Position numbers and translations under genes: made by a program | Shown: piece by piece, positions 32,699 through 43,415 of the stretch | Layout: every line of letters starts with the position of its first letter | Position numbering within the stretch: the first letter of the stretch is position 1 | Origin: Allocoprococcus comes | Lineage (GTDB): Bacteria; Bacillota; Clostridia; Lachnospirales; Lachnospiraceae | NCBI RefSeq assembly: GCF_013300725.1 | Contig: NZ_JAAIMM010000007.1 | Span: 62,001 to 126,000 of the forward strand | Reading direction: 5' to 3' | Length of the DNA: 64,000 nucleotides | The notes under the pieces: generated by a model | The model's database searches: none | Told to the model about the DNA's origin: nothing | The model's input: only the letters and a program-made list of their open reading frames with translations

Positions 32699-35299
32699 AT
32701 GAATATCAATAAATTTACACAAAGTTCTATGGCAGCAGTGCAGAACCTTGAAAAGATTGCAGCAGATTACGGCAACCAGGAAATTGAGCAGGAACATCTT
32801 CTGTATTCTTTGCTTACAATAGATGACAGCCTGATTCTCAAGCTGATTGAGAAGATGGGTATTACAAAAGAGACGATGATGAACCGTGTGGAAGAGCTTT
32901 TACGGAAGCGCCCGAAGGTGCAGGGTGGTCAGATGTATATTGGCCAGAACCTGAATAATGTGCTGATCCATGGTGAGGATGAAGCAAAGCAGATGGGTGA
33001 CGAGTATGTATCCGTTGAGCATCTGTTCCTTGCACTTCTGAAATATGCGAACCGTGAGATAAAAGGTATGATGAAGGAGCTTGGAATTACAAGGGAAAGT
33101 TTCCTTCAGGTGCTTTCTTCCGTAAGAGGTAATCAGAGAGTAACCAGTGATAATCCGGAAGCTACTTATGATACTCTGAATAAATACGGGGAAGATCTGG
33201 TGGAAAAAGCCAGGGAACAGAAGCTGGATCCGGTCATTGGACGTGATGCAGAGATCCGGAATGTGATCCGTATCCTGTCACGTAAGACCAAGAACAACCC
33301 GGTTCTGATCGGTGAACCTGGTGTAGGTAAGACAGCAGCGGTAGAAGGTTTGGCACAGCGTATCGTGCGCGGTGATGTACCGGAAGCTTTGAAAGATAAA
33401 AAAGTATTTGCTCTGGATATGGGAGCACTGGTTGCAGGTGCGAAGTATCGGGGTGAATTTGAAGAGCGTCTGAAAGCAGTTCTGGAAGAAGTCAAGAACA
33501 GTGATGGAAACATCATCCTGTTTATCGATGAACTGCATACCATTGTAGGTGCCGGAAAGTCAGACGGTGCAATGGACGCCGGAAATATGTTAAAGCCAAT
33601 GCTTGCCCGTGGTGAGCTGCATTGTATCGGTGCGACAACTCTGGATGAGTATCGCCAGTATATTGAAAAGGATGCCGCTCTGGAACGTCGTTTCCAGCCG
33701 GTTATGGTGGATGAGCCTTCAGTTGAGGATGCCATTTCTATCCTTCGTGGATTGAAAGAGCGTTATGAAGTATTCCATGGTGTCAAGATTACAGACAGTG
33801 CACTGGTTGCAGCTGTTACTTTGAGTAACCGCTATATTTCAGACCGTTTCCTTCCGGATAAGGCAATCGACCTGGTTGATGAAGCATGTGCATCCATTAA
33901 GACAGAGCTGGATTCTATGCCGACAGAGCTGGATGAACTGAACCGTAAGATCATGCAGCTGGAGATTGAAGAGGCAGCTCTGAAAAAAGAGGATGACCGT
34001 CTGAGTAAGGAAAGACTGCAGAAACTGCAGGAAGAACTTGCTGAAGAACGGGAAAAATTTGCAAAGCAGAAAGCACAGTGGGATAACGAAAAACATTCTG
34101 TTGAACATGTACAGAAGATCCGTGAGCAGATTGAACAGCTGAACCGTGAAATCGAAGCAGCTCAGAGAAGCTATGATCTGAACAAGGCAGCAGAGCTTCA
34201 GTACGGACGTCTTCCACAGTTGCAGAAACAGCTGGAAGAAGAGGAAGCAAAGGTAAAAGATGAAGATCTTTCACTGGTTCATGAAAGTGTTACCGATGAT
34301 GAGATTGCCAAGATCATTTCCCGCTGGACTGGTATTCCGGTTGCAAAATTAAATGAAAGCGAGAGAAGTAAGACACTGCACCTTGCAGATGAACTTCACA
34401 AACGTGTCATCGGACAGGACGAAGGCGTTACGAAAGTAACTGATGCAATCATCCGTTCCAAAGCAGGAATCAAAGATCCGACCAAGCCGATCGGTTCCTT
34501 CCTCTTCCTTGGACCTACCGGTGTAGGTAAGACAGAGCTTGCAAAAGCACTTGCAGAGAATCTGTTTGATGATGAGAACAATATGGTGCGTATCGATATG
34601 AGTGAGTATATGGAGAAATACTCTGTGTCCCGTCTGATCGGAGCGCCTCCGGGATATGTCGGATATGATGAAGGCGGCCAGCTTACCGAGGCTGTTCGTA
34701 GAAAACCATACTCTGTTGTGCTTTTCGATGAGGTCGAAAAAGCACATCCGGATGTATTTAACGTACTTCTGCAGGTACTGGATGACGGACGTATCACGGA
34801 CTCACAGGGACGTACCGTTGATTTCAAGAATACGATCCTGATCATGACATCCAACATCGGATCCTCTTATCTGCTGGATGGTATCGATGAAAATGGCGAT
34901 ATCAAGCCGGATGCAGAGGCAATGGTCATGAATGATCTGAGAGCACATTTCAGACCGGAATTCCTGAACCGTCTGGATGAGACGATCATGTTCCGTCCGC
35001 TGACGAAAGATAATGTCTACTCCATCATCAGTCTGCTTGTCAATGACATCAACAAACGGCTTGCTGATAAAGAACTGAGGATCGAGCTTACCGAAGCAGC
35101 CAAACAGCTTGTAGTGGAAGGCGGATATGATCCGACCTACGGTGCAAGACCATTGAAGAGATATCTTCAGAAGAATGTTGAAACTGAGGCAGCTAAGCTG
35201 ATCCTGGAAGGAAATGTCGGCAGCGGAGATACGATCCTGATCGATAATGTGGATGGAAAACTTACTGCAAGGATTAAGCAGCACTTAAGAGAAGTATAA
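32699..35299 (+). CDS. clpB: ClpB disaggregase
   Basis: 866 residues, normal ClpB length. N-terminal Clp repeat domain (1-150), AAA1 with GEPGVGKT at 205-212, a long coiled-coil middle domain (about 410-525, rich in Glu, Lys, Leu), AAA2 with GPTGVGKT at 605-612 and [17 protein letters not shown]. The M domain separates it from ClpC/ClpA. With DnaK/DnaJ it pulls proteins out of aggregates. RBS AAAGGAGGG is 11 nt before the ATG; control by HrcA at the CIRCE element upstream. Confidence 0.97.
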   Translation: MNINKFTQSSMAAVQNLEKIAADYGNQEIEQEHLLYSLLTIDDSLILKLIEKMGITKETMMNRVEELLRKRPKVQGGQMYIGQNLNNVLIHGEDEAKQMGDEYVSVEHLFLALLKYANREIKGMMKELGITRESFLQVLSSVRGNQRVTSDNPEATYDTLNKYGEDLVEKAREQKLDPVIGRDAEIRNVIRILSRKTKNNPVLIGEPGVGKTAAVEGLAQRIVRGDVPEALKDKKVFALDMGALVAGAKYRGEFEERLKAVLEEVKNSDGNIILFIDELHTIVGAGKSDGAMDAGNMLKPMLARGELHCIGATTLDEYRQYIEKDAALERRFQPVMVDEPSVEDAISILRGLKERYEVFHGVKITDSALVAAVTLSNRYISDRFLPDKAIDLVDEACASIKTELDSMPTELDELNRKIMQLEIEEAALKKEDDRLSKERLQKLQEELAEEREKFAKQKAQWDNEKHSVEHVQKIREQIEQLNREIEAAQRSYDLNKAAELQYGRLPQLQKQLEEEEAKVKDEDLSLVHESVTDDEIAKIISRWTGIPVAKLNESERSKTLHLADELHKRVIGQDEGVTKVTDAIIRSKAGIKDPTKPIGSFLFLGPTGVGKTELAKALAENLFDDENNMVRIDMSEYMEKYSVSRLIGAPPGYVGYDEGGQLTEAVRRKPYSVVLFDEVEKAHPDVFNVLLQVLDDGRITDSQGRTVDFKNTILIMTSNIGSSYLLDGIDENGDIKPDAEAMVMNDLRAHFRPEFLNRLDETIMFRPLTKDNVYSIISLLVNDINKRLADKELRIELTEAAKQLVVEGGYDPTYGARPLKRYLQKNVETEAAKLILEGNVGSGDTILIDNVDGKLTARIKQHLREV

Positions 35300-35362
35300 G
35301 AAATGTAATATATAAAGAATCTGCAATCGGCAGATCATCGAATCCAATCATGGTGACATCAT

Positions 35363-35396
35363 CAGGCGCAGGACGGTTTATGACCGCTTGCGCCTG
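35363..35396. terminator. Hairpin between clpB and the convergent araC-type gene
   Basis: CAGGCGCA (35363-35370) pairs with TGCGCCTG (35389-35396) around an inner CGGT/ACCG stem. It overlaps the araC-type stop codon; tails are only weakly T-rich. Confidence 0.5.
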
Positions 35397-36568
35397 TATT
35401 CGTTTGGAGTCATACCAAACTGTTTTTTGAAGGCAGTCTGAAAGTGGCTCTGGCTGGAAAAACACAAAAAAGTGCTGATTGTACTGATTGGTTTATTTGT
35501 GAACTGAAGCAGACGCCGTCCTTCCTCGAGCTTGCACCGGAGAATAAAATCGCTGACGGTAAATCCAAGATTTTCCTTAAAGTAAGCTGAAAAATAGGAT
35601 TTGCTGAAGCCTGTATATCTGGCGACATCGCCTACCGTAATGTGCTGATTGGTATTTTGTTGTATGTACCGAATTGCCTTTTGCAGGCGCTCATCTGTGG
35701 AAAAAGGGGTCTGTGCCTGGGCAACCTTCTCTGCAAAGGTGTAGGATGTTTTGCCTAATATTTCGTATAGTATATCGGGATTATCCGTCTGTTCTGCAAG
35801 CTGGATAAAATGGTCTGAAAGCTCATAGGCGGTATCATATTCAAGACCACCATCTATAGCGGCACGGGTGCAGAGAGTCGTGTTTATAATGATATTGTTT
35901 TTCAATTGCCGGATAGCGTTATTACTGGTAACACCTATGTGAAAATTGTCATTGTTAAACTGCAGAGAGTGAAACCCCTCAACATTTCCGGTTCTGACAA
36001 GCTTTAAAATAGCTTCTTCGATCACATATGATTTATTGTACACGTAGTTTTCTTTTTTATCGTAGTTCATCTGGACAATCTCAGGAGACAGAGTTTTGGG
36101 TGAGGAATTGCTCAGGAGAAAATCAGATGGATTCTTCACTTCTTCATAAATACAGTAATTTAAGAACATCAGTTTTGAAATCAGTGACACCTTGGTAATA
36201 TGTGGAATCTTTTTTAAAAAATCATGAAATTCATCTTTATTTTCATTCGAAATTACATAATCACGATACATGTTAAGGAGAGTATCCTTTGAATAGGGCA
36301 CATTAGAAACAGGACCGATTATAAGATACTTAGTAATGTCAAAATCTAACCGCAGGCAGCCAAAATAAATCCCATAAGTTGTGGCACAATATGATATTCT
36401 ATCGGACTTGGAGATAAGAATATCAACATATTTCTGAGGGGGAAATGTCAGTGAAGTCTGTTGTGGAACACAGGTGTCGAAAGTATGGTCTGCATAGATA
36501 TACATGGGAATATTGTGATCAAAATAGTACATTTTTAAAAAGTCTTCCATATTGTATTTCAGATTCAT
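35378..36568 (-). CDS. AraC-family regulator of the GH3/GPH/GH78 unit
   Basis: 396 residues. The last 100 hold two HTHs: ITVGDVARYTGFSKSYFSAYF and ISTISTFLCFSSQSHFQTAFKK, ending in GMTPNEYRRK. The N-terminal 280 residues are a sensor region shared with the regulator at 45922-47130 (for example the NNAIRQLKNNIIINTTLCTRAAI stretch). Start at ATG 36568 is set by AAGGAG 9 nt upstream. It is divergent from the GH3 gene at 36743, which carries a 20-bp-phased direct repeat in its promoter, so it likely activates that unit. Confidence 0.9.
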   Translation of the reverse strand: MNLKYNMEDFLKMYYFDHNIPMYIYADHTFDTCVPQQTSLTFPPQKYVDILISKSDRISYCATTYGIYFGCLRLDFDITKYLIIGPVSNVPYSKDTLLNMYRDYVISNENKDEFHDFLKKIPHITKVSLISKLMFLNYCIYEEVKNPSDFLLSNSSPKTLSPEIVQMNYDKKENYVYNKSYVIEEAILKLVRTGNVEGFHSLQFNNDNFHIGVTSNNAIRQLKNNIIINTTLCTRAAIDGGLEYDTAYELSDHFIQLAEQTDNPDILYEILGKTSYTFAEKVAQAQTPFSTDERLQKAIRYIQQNTNQHITVGDVARYTGFSKSYFSAYFKENLGFTVSDFILRCKLEEGRRLLQFTNKPISTISTFLCFSSQSHFQTAFKKQFGMTPNEYRRKRS

Positions 36569-36636
36569 GGTATTGTGCTCCTTCCGTTCATTTGTATTTA
36601 TAGTAATAAAAACAAAGTGATATGTCAATCAAAAAC

Positions 36637-36698
36637 AGTTTAAAAATGAAAAAAATAGTTTAAAAATGAAATATATATAAAAAAATAACAGTTATAAT
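36637..36698 (+). promoter_or_regulatory. AraC-type direct repeats and promoter of the GH3 unit
   Basis: AGTTTAAAAATGAA occurs at 36637-36650 and 36657-36670, exactly 20 bp apart. The -10 TATAAT is at 36693-36698; there is no good -35, as expected of an activated promoter. The second repeat would touch the -35 position. Confidence 0.7.
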
Positions 36699-36742
36699 TT
36701 CATCAAGATCAAACGAGATTGAGATGTGAATGGAGGTAAAGC

Positions 36743-39037
36743 ATGACAAGAGAGGAGATACAAAATCTGATTTTACAAATGACATTAGAAGAAAAAGCCG
36801 GAATGTGTTCAGGAGCAGATTTCTGGCATCTTAAGGGTGTCGAACGACTGGGGATTCCGTCTGTTATGGTCACAGACGGACCGCATGGGATTAGAAAACA
36901 GGCACAGGGAGCGGATCATCTTGGAATCAACGAGAGCGAAAAAGCAATCTGTTTCCCGGCAGGATGTGCGACAGCATCCAGTTTTGACCGTGATTTGATC
37001 CGCAGACAGGGAGAGCTTCTCGGACAGGAATGTCAGGCAATGGATGTCAGCACAATTCTTGGACCTGCAATGAATATTAAACGTTCCCCACTTTGCGGAA
37101 GAAACTTTGAATATTATTCCGAAGATCCGTATGTTTCTACAGAGATGGCAGCAGCACTGATCGAAGGGGTACAGAGCAAGAATGTGGGAACAAGTGCAAA
37201 GCATTTTCTTGCAAACAACCAGGAAAAACGCCGTATGACAAATTCTTCTGATGTCGATGAGAGAACCCTCAGAGAAATCTATCTTGCATCCTTTGAAGGT
37301 GCAGTAAAGAAAGCGAAACCATGGACAATCATGAGTTCCTACAACCGTATCAATGGTGAATTCGTCGGAGACAGCAAGAAGTATCTGACAGATATTTTAA
37401 GAGATGAATGGGGATTTGACGGCTATGTTGTTTCTGACTGGGGCGCAGTCAATGACAGAGTATCTTCCCTCTCAGCGGGACTTGACCTGGAGATGCCACC
37501 TGGAGATTACGAGAATGATCGACTGATCGTGAAGGCAGTACAGGAAGGAAAACTCGACGAAAGCGTTGTTGATCAGGCTTGCGAGAGAGTACTGGATGTG
37601 ATCTTCCGCTACACAGAGAACCGTGACACAGAAGTTGTATTTGATTATGAAAAGGATCACGCAGCAGCAGCTGATATCGAAGCAGAGTGTATGGTATTAT
37701 TGAAAAATGAAAATGATATTCTTCCCTTAACTTCTGATAAGAAGATTGCATTTATCGGAAAATATGCGAAGACACCGAGATATCAGGGGGGCGGAAGTTC
37801 TCATATCAACAGCTGGAAAGTGGAATCTGCACTGGAAGTTGCAAAAGCGATTCCGGAGCTTGCAAATGTAACTTTCGCAGAAGGCTATCAGGATGAGAAA
37901 GATGAAGTTATTGAAGAACTTCAGAAGGAAGCTGTAAAGACAGCGGCGGAAGCTGATGTGGCAGTTCTTTTCCTCGGACTTCCGGACAACTTCGAATCAG
38001 AAGGCTATGACAGAAAGCATAAGAATCTTCCAAATTGTCAGAACGAACTTGTAGAAAAAGTGCTTGAGGTACAGAAGAACGTTGTGATCGTTCTTCATAA
38101 CGGTTCACCGGTGATTATGCCATGGAAGGATAGCGTTTCAGGAATCCTGGAAGCATACCTTGGAGGAGAGGCTGTTGGAAGAGCAACTGCAGAGGTACTT
38201 GCCGGAATAAAAAATCCATGTGGACGCTTAGCAGAAACATTTCCGCTCCGTCTGGAAGATACACCATGTTATCTGACTTATGGAAAGGGCTTTGATAATG
38301 CAGAATATCAGGAAGGTGTGTTTGTAGGATACCGTTACTACACATCCAGAAAAATGGAAACAGCGTTCCCGTTTGGATATGGACTTTCTTATACAACATT
38401 TGAGTATAGTGATATTCAGTTAGATAAGAAAGAAATATCTGATAAAGATACTGTAGAAGTAAAGGTTAAAGTAAAGAATACCGGAAATCGTGCAGGTAAG
38501 ACAGTTGTTCAGCTTTATGTAGAAGCACCGGAGACAGAGGTTGTCCGTCCGGTCAGAGAACTGAGAGGATTTGAAAAGATTTTCTTAGAAGCAGGAGAAG
38601 AGAAGACTGTTACATTTACACTGGATGAGAGAGCTTTTGCTTACTGGAATACATTGATCCATGACTGGTATGCAGAGGAAGGCACTTATAAAGTGATGAT
38701 CGGTGAAAATGCAGATCAGATGTGTGCAGGTGAAGAAATCACAGTACATTCTACAAAAGAACTTCCAAAAACATATTCATTAAATACCTGTCTGGGAGAG
38801 CTGATGCGTGATCCAAAGGCACAGGCTGTGATGGGACCTTTCATGCAGGGAATGGCACAGAACAGTGCGGCAGCAGATATGGCAGAAGCACAGGAAAATG
38901 ATACATCCGGAGCTGTAAATCAGGAAATGATGGCAGCAATGATGGAAGGAATGCCGCTTCGCCAGCTTCTTAGCTTTGTTCCGGGAATCAAGAGAGAGAT
39001 GCTGGAACAGATGGTAGATGCATTGAATCAATTATAG
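36743..39037 (+). CDS. GH3 beta-glycosidase with a Met-rich helical C-terminal tail
   Basis: 764 residues. Catalytic TIM barrel with MNIKRSPLCGRNFEYYSEDP and nucleophile Asp in YVVSDWGAVNDR near residue 232; alpha/beta sandwich with GGGSSHIN; Fn3-like domain (VKVKVKNTGNRAGKTVVQL). Residues 678-764 form an extra helical tail: YSLNTCLGELMRDP, a Met-rich stretch and LLSFVPGIKREMLEQMV ending in ALNQL. The GH78 two genes on has a matching tail. No signal peptide. ATG 36743 follows GGAGG by 7 nt. Confidence 0.93.
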   Translation: MTREEIQNLILQMTLEEKAGMCSGADFWHLKGVERLGIPSVMVTDGPHGIRKQAQGADHLGINESEKAICFPAGCATASSFDRDLIRRQGELLGQECQAMDVSTILGPAMNIKRSPLCGRNFEYYSEDPYVSTEMAAALIEGVQSKNVGTSAKHFLANNQEKRRMTNSSDVDERTLREIYLASFEGAVKKAKPWTIMSSYNRINGEFVGDSKKYLTDILRDEWGFDGYVVSDWGAVNDRVSSLSAGLDLEMPPGDYENDRLIVKAVQEGKLDESVVDQACERVLDVIFRYTENRDTEVVFDYEKDHAAAADIEAECMVLLKNENDILPLTSDKKIAFIGKYAKTPRYQGGGSSHINSWKVESALEVAKAIPELANVTFAEGYQDEKDEVIEELQKEAVKTAAEADVAVLFLGLPDNFESEGYDRKHKNLPNCQNELVEKVLEVQKNVVIVLHNGSPVIMPWKDSVSGILEAYLGGEAVGRATAEVLAGIKNPCGRLAETFPLRLEDTPCYLTYGKGFDNAEYQEGVFVGYRYYTSRKMETAFPFGYGLSYTTFEYSDIQLDKKEISDKDTVEVKVKVKNTGNRAGKTVVQLYVEAPETEVVRPVRELRGFEKIFLEAGEEKTVTFTLDERAFAYWNTLIHDWYAEEGTYKVMIGENADQMCAGEEITVHSTKELPKTYSLNTCLGELMRDPKAQAVMGPFMQGMAQNSAAADMAEAQENDTSGAVNQEMMAAMMEGMPLRQLLSFVPGIKREMLEQMVDALNQL

Positions 39038-39116
39038 GATGAGATTGTAACAAAGAGTTGTTATTCACAGTAAGCTGAGAATAACGGGATAAGGAAAAAA
39101 CAAGAGAGGGACAAAA

Positions 39117-40504
39117 ATGGCTAAAACAAAAAAAGAACTTGGTCTGGACTCAATGGGAGTTCAGAAATCAATGAGACTTACAGATTATCTTGGCGATGGT
39201 CTCGGACAGTTACCGCTGAATATTATGAGTTGTCTGGTTGGACAGTTGACTTACTTCTATACAGAGAAGGTTGGACTGGCAGCGGGAATGGTTGCCACTA
39301 TGCTTCTGATCGCAAAGGTTTTTGATGCATTTTAGACCTTGCAATGGGAAAAATCATGGATAATGGCAAATCACCAAAAGGCAAATGTCGTCCTTGGTTT
39401 TCAAGAATGGCAATTCCGGCACTTGTATCTATCGTTTTACTGTTTACAGTACCTAAAAATATGGGTAGTGGCTTACAGGCAGCATATGTACTGATCACGA
39501 ATATATTGCTCACAGCAATCGTATATACCGCAGTAGCAATTCCATACGGAGCTTTGATGGCAATCCGTACAGAAAGCTCGGAAGAACGTGGTAAAATGGG
39601 AATCTTTCGTGCAGCATTTGGATATATCGCAGGAATGGTAATCGCAATCCTTCTGATTCCAATCACAAATATGCTTGGTGGTACACAGAGTGCATGGATT
39701 AAAGTGGCAGTTATTTTTGGTTTAATTTCTCTGCTTTCATTGCTCATCCTTTATAAAGTATCGAAAGAAAATGTGCAGATCGTGGGAAAAAGTGAAGACG
39801 AGGACGTACCGTTTGTAGAAGGAATCAAAATTCTTTTCAAGAATAAATACTGGGTGATCATGCTTGCACTGCAGTTCTTAATGAATATTTCTTACAGCTT
39901 AAGTACTTCCGGTGGTACCTATTATGCAAAATATATTCTTGGAAATGATAACATCGTAGCACTTCTCGGAGCAGTTGGACTGATTCCTACATTCCTCGGA
40001 TTCATCCTGACAGGACCGATGGCATCTAAATTAGGTATGACAAAAACTTGTATGATTTCCTGTGCGATGGGAGCAGCAGCCTGCCTGGTGAGAGTATTTA
40101 CACCATACAGCCTTATGACATGTGTTGTAGGTGGAGCAGTAACAACATTTGCTAACATTCCTCTGATGTGTCTGTTTGGACCAATGGTAAATAACTGTGT
40201 TGAGTACAATGATTACAAGTTCGGAAAACGTATCGTAGGTATGACAAACAGTGCAAACTCTTTCGGAATGAAGATTGGATCCGGTATCGGAGCATCTCTG
40301 ATCGGATGGCTTCTGGCAGCAGCCGGATACAATGCAGCACTTACAACACAGCCGGCAGCAGTAGATACAGCAATCTTCACATTTGGTATCTATATTCCGC
40401 TTGCACTTTTCGTAATCATGTTTATCCTTCTTATGAAAAATGACCTTGAGAAGAGATATCCGGAGATTATGGCAGAACTGCAGAAGAGAGAAACAGCAAA
40501 ATAA
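39117..40504 (+). pseudogene. GPH-family sugar symporter with a one-base frameshift
   Basis: Frame 39117-39335 encodes the first 72 residues (RLTDYLGDGLGQLPLNIM, ending LLIAKVFDAF) and frame 39344-40504 the rest (DLAMGKIMDNGKSPKGKCRP onward, 12-helix symporter). Related proteins read DAFSDLAMG across this spot; here the sequence is TTTTAGACC, which needs one extra base before AGACC to stay in frame. Restored length is 462 residues, exactly normal. Everything else is intact, so it is a recent mutation, a phase-variable site or a sequence error. It is the transporter of the GH3/GH78 unit. Confidence 0.9.
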
Positions 40505-40517
40505 AACTGAAGAGAAG

Positions 40518-40554
40518 AGGACGGAACTACCAAAAAAGGTTCTGTCCTTTTTGT
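40518..40554 (+). terminator. Intrinsic terminator after the symporter
   Basis: AGGACGGAAC (40518-40527) pairs with GTTCTGTCCT (40539-40548), then TTTTTG. The GH78 gene 30 nt later must rely on read-through or its own promoter, so it probably tunes expression. Confidence 0.75.
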
Positions 40555-40585
40555 GCATAGTATCTTTGAAATGGAGGAATTATAG

Positions 40586-43324
40586 ATGAAATTATATGAT
40601 CTTAAAACAGAATACAGAGAAAATCCAATCGGACTTACAGAGAAGACACCAAGATTTTCATGGAAAATGGAGTCACAGGAGAAGGATACTTTACAGACTG
40701 CATATGAAATAAAGGTGACTGATGAAAATGGTAAAGTTGTCTGGAACAGTGGAAAAAAAGCATCAGACCAGTCTGTTCTGATTCCTTATGAAGGAGAAAT
40801 TCTGACAGATGAAATGCTTTACAAGGTAGAGGTATCTGTGACAGATAACCATGGAAATGCAGAATCCATCGAAGGAACATTTGAGACAGGAATTTTTGAC
40901 AATACTGAGTTTATCGCAAAAATGATCACAAGTGATTTTTCTGAAGAAGAGACAGCATGCCCGGTATTTGGAAAGACATTTGCAATTGATAAAAAGGTAA
41001 AGAAAGCGCGTCTTTTTGCAACTGCGCATGGTGTATATGAAGTGACACTGAATGGACAGACAGTCGGTGATTACCGTATGACACCTGGATGGACAAGCTA
41101 TCACAACAGACTGCAGTATCAGATTTATGATGTAACGGAAATGCTTGTTGCGGAAAATAAAATCGAAATTACAGTTGGAAATGGCTGGTACAAGGGTATT
41201 TTTGGATTTACTTGTGAGCCGAATCGTTATGGTACACAGGCAGGAGCTTTTTCGGAGCTTCATATCGAATATGAAGATGGAAGCAAAGATGTGATCGCTA
41301 CAGACGAAACATGGTCTGTAAAGACCGGGAAAATCCGTTACAGCGAAATTTACATGGGTGAGACGATTGACACGGATACACCTGAGATTACAGAGGGAAA
41401 AGTTGTTGTTAAAGATTTTGATAAAGCAGTTTTAACAGCACAGGAGAATGAACCTGTTCGCATTACAGAGAAGATTGAAGGGAAAGAACTGATCGTTACA
41501 CCAAAGGGTGAGAGACTGGTTGATTTTGGACAGATTGTTACAGGTGTTGTTGAGGTTCATGTGAAAGGCGAGAAAGGACAGAAAATCGTGATCCGTCACG
41601 CAGAGGTTCTCGACAAAGACGGAAATTTCTATCCGGAGACACTTCGTCAGGCAAAATCAATTGATACATTTATCTGCAACGGAGAAGAGCAGATCTTCCG
41701 TCCGCATTTTACATTCCACGGATTCCGTTATATCTGTGTGGAAGGAATGGAAGAGTTTGCAGCAGATCAGTTTATTGCCTGTGTGACACATTCTGATATG
41801 GAAAAGACAGGTGATTTCAACTGCTCTAACAAGAAAGTAAATCAGCTGCAGAGCAATATTACATGGGGACAGAGAGGAAATTTCCTTGATATTCCGACAG
41901 ATTGTCCGCAGAGAGACGAGCGTCTCGGATGGACAGGAGATGCACAGGTATTCTCATGGACAGCAGCATTTAACAGGAATACAGCATTGTTCTACACGAA
42001 GTGGATGCGTGATGTGGCAGCAGAATCTTCCCTGGAAAAAGGTGTGCCACATGTTGTGCCGGATATCCTGGGACAGTACAGCTCCTCCGCATGGAGTGAT
42101 GTAGCAGTTATCGTTCCATGGGTTGTTTATCAGATGTATGGTGATAAAGGCATTCTGGAAGAAAACTGGAAATGTATGCATGAGTGGGTAGACTACATCA
42201 AGAATAACTGTGAAGAGAATGGTCTCTGGCAGAGTGGATTCCAGTATGGAGACTGGCTTGCACTGGACAAAGAAGAGAGTGCAGACAGAACCGGAGCAAC
42301 AGATAAATATATGATCGCAAATGCGTACTATCTGTATGTAACAGAGCTTGTAAAGAAAACAGCAGAGGTGCTGGAAAAAGATGAAGACGCGAAAAAGTAT
42401 GCGGATCTTTATGAAACAACCTTGGATGCATTCCAGAGAGAATATTATACAGAGACAGGACGTATCGTAAGCGAGACACAGACAGGTGCAATTATTTCCC
42501 TGTACTTTAATCTTGCAAGAGAAAAAGACAGAAAACGTATCTTGAAGACACTGATTACGAATATCGAAAATCATAAAAATCATCTGTCTACGGGATTTGT
42601 TGGAACACCTTATATTTGCCATGCACTTTCTGAAAATGGAGCACATGAGATGGCGGCAACTCTCTTCATGAAAGAAGATTATCCGTCATGGCTCTACGCA
42701 GTAAATATGGGAGCAACAACCATCTGGGAGCGTTGGAATTCAATCAAACCAGATGGAACATTTGATGAATCAGGAATGAACTCTCTGAACCATTATGCGT
42801 ATGGTTCTGTAGGTGACTGGATGTACCGTAAAGTTGCCGGATTATCTCAGTTAGAGCCGGGATATAAAAAATTCCAGGTAAAACCAATGTTTGTAAAAGG
42901 CATTGAAGAGTGGGGCACAGAGTTTGAATCTGTTTACGGAAAGATTGTGGCAAATACATCCTGCAAGAATGGAAAGATCCATGTGCATGTAGAAGTTCCG
43001 GCCAACACTACAGCAGTGATCGTTCTTCCGGAAAAAGAGGAAGTACACGAAGTTGGTTCCGGTGTATATGATTACGAATATGACACAGAGACAAGTCTTG
43101 TTGTAGAAAGATTCAGTATGGACAGCACACTTGGCGAAATCGTTGCAGCACCACTCGCAGTTGAGATGTTCAACCAGATGGTACCGGGAATGCTGGAAGG
43201 CCCGATGATCCAGTTTGCTTATGGAATGACACTTTCAGAGCTGCTCGGTGCTGCGCCGGCTGCGAAACCGATGTATGAGGCAGTTGTGAATGCCTTGAAT
43301 CAGAAGGAAAAAGAAAATCAGTAG
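40586..43324 (+). CDS. GH78 alpha-L-rhamnosidase with the same helical tail
   Basis: 912 residues. Fn3-like start (RENPIGLTEKTPRFSW), Bac_rhamnosid_N domain, catalytic barrel with DCPQRDERLGWTGD near 439-452, C-terminal beta domain. Residues 843-912 (FSMDSTLGEI, then NQMVPGMLEG, LSELLGAAP and VVNALNQ) are an addition that matches the tail of the GH3 at 36743. No signal peptide, so it acts on imported rhamnosides. RBS TGGAGGAA. Follows the symporter after a terminator. Confidence 0.93.
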   Translation: MKLYDLKTEYRENPIGLTEKTPRFSWKMESQEKDTLQTAYEIKVTDENGKVVWNSGKKASDQSVLIPYEGEILTDEMLYKVEVSVTDNHGNAESIEGTFETGIFDNTEFIAKMITSDFSEEETACPVFGKTFAIDKKVKKARLFATAHGVYEVTLNGQTVGDYRMTPGWTSYHNRLQYQIYDVTEMLVAENKIEITVGNGWYKGIFGFTCEPNRYGTQAGAFSELHIEYEDGSKDVIATDETWSVKTGKIRYSEIYMGETIDTDTPEITEGKVVVKDFDKAVLTAQENEPVRITEKIEGKELIVTPKGERLVDFGQIVTGVVEVHVKGEKGQKIVIRHAEVLDKDGNFYPETLRQAKSIDTFICNGEEQIFRPHFTFHGFRYICVEGMEEFAADQFIACVTHSDMEKTGDFNCSNKKVNQLQSNITWGQRGNFLDIPTDCPQRDERLGWTGDAQVFSWTAAFNRNTALFYTKWMRDVAAESSLEKGVPHVVPDILGQYSSSAWSDVAVIVPWVVYQMYGDKGILEENWKCMHEWVDYIKNNCEENGLWQSGFQYGDWLALDKEESADRTGATDKYMIANAYYLYVTELVKKTAEVLEKDEDAKKYADLYETTLDAFQREYYTETGRIVSETQTGAIISLYFNLAREKDRKRILKTLITNIENHKNHLSTGFVGTPYICHALSENGAHEMAATLFMKEDYPSWLYAVNMGATTIWERWNSIKPDGTFDESGMNSLNHYAYGSVGDWMYRKVAGLSQLEPGYKKFQVKPMFVKGIEEWGTEFESVYGKIVANTSCKNGKIHVHVEVPANTTAVIVLPEKEEVHEVGSGVYDYEYDTETSLVVERFSMDSTLGEIVAAPLAVEMFNQMVPGMLEGPMIQFAYGMTLSELLGAAPAAKPMYEAVVNALNQKEKENQ

Positions 43325-43332
43325 TGCCGGTT

Positions 43333-43388
43333 AGGGACGGAGTTTTCTGGCTCTTTTTGCAAGCAAAAAGCCAGAAAATCCCGTCCCT
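43333..43388. repeat. Long imperfect hairpin between GH78 and esterase genes
   Basis: AGGGACGG..TTTTCTGGCT pairs with GCCAGAAAA..CCGTCCCT over about 25 positions, with a TTTTTGC/GCAAAAA tip. Its size and lack of a T tail differ from the other terminators here; it could be a terminator, an mRNA-stabilising hairpin or a small repeat element. Confidence 0.5.
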
Positions 43389-43415
43389 GATGGTAAGCTG
43401 TGAAAGGAGAATATC

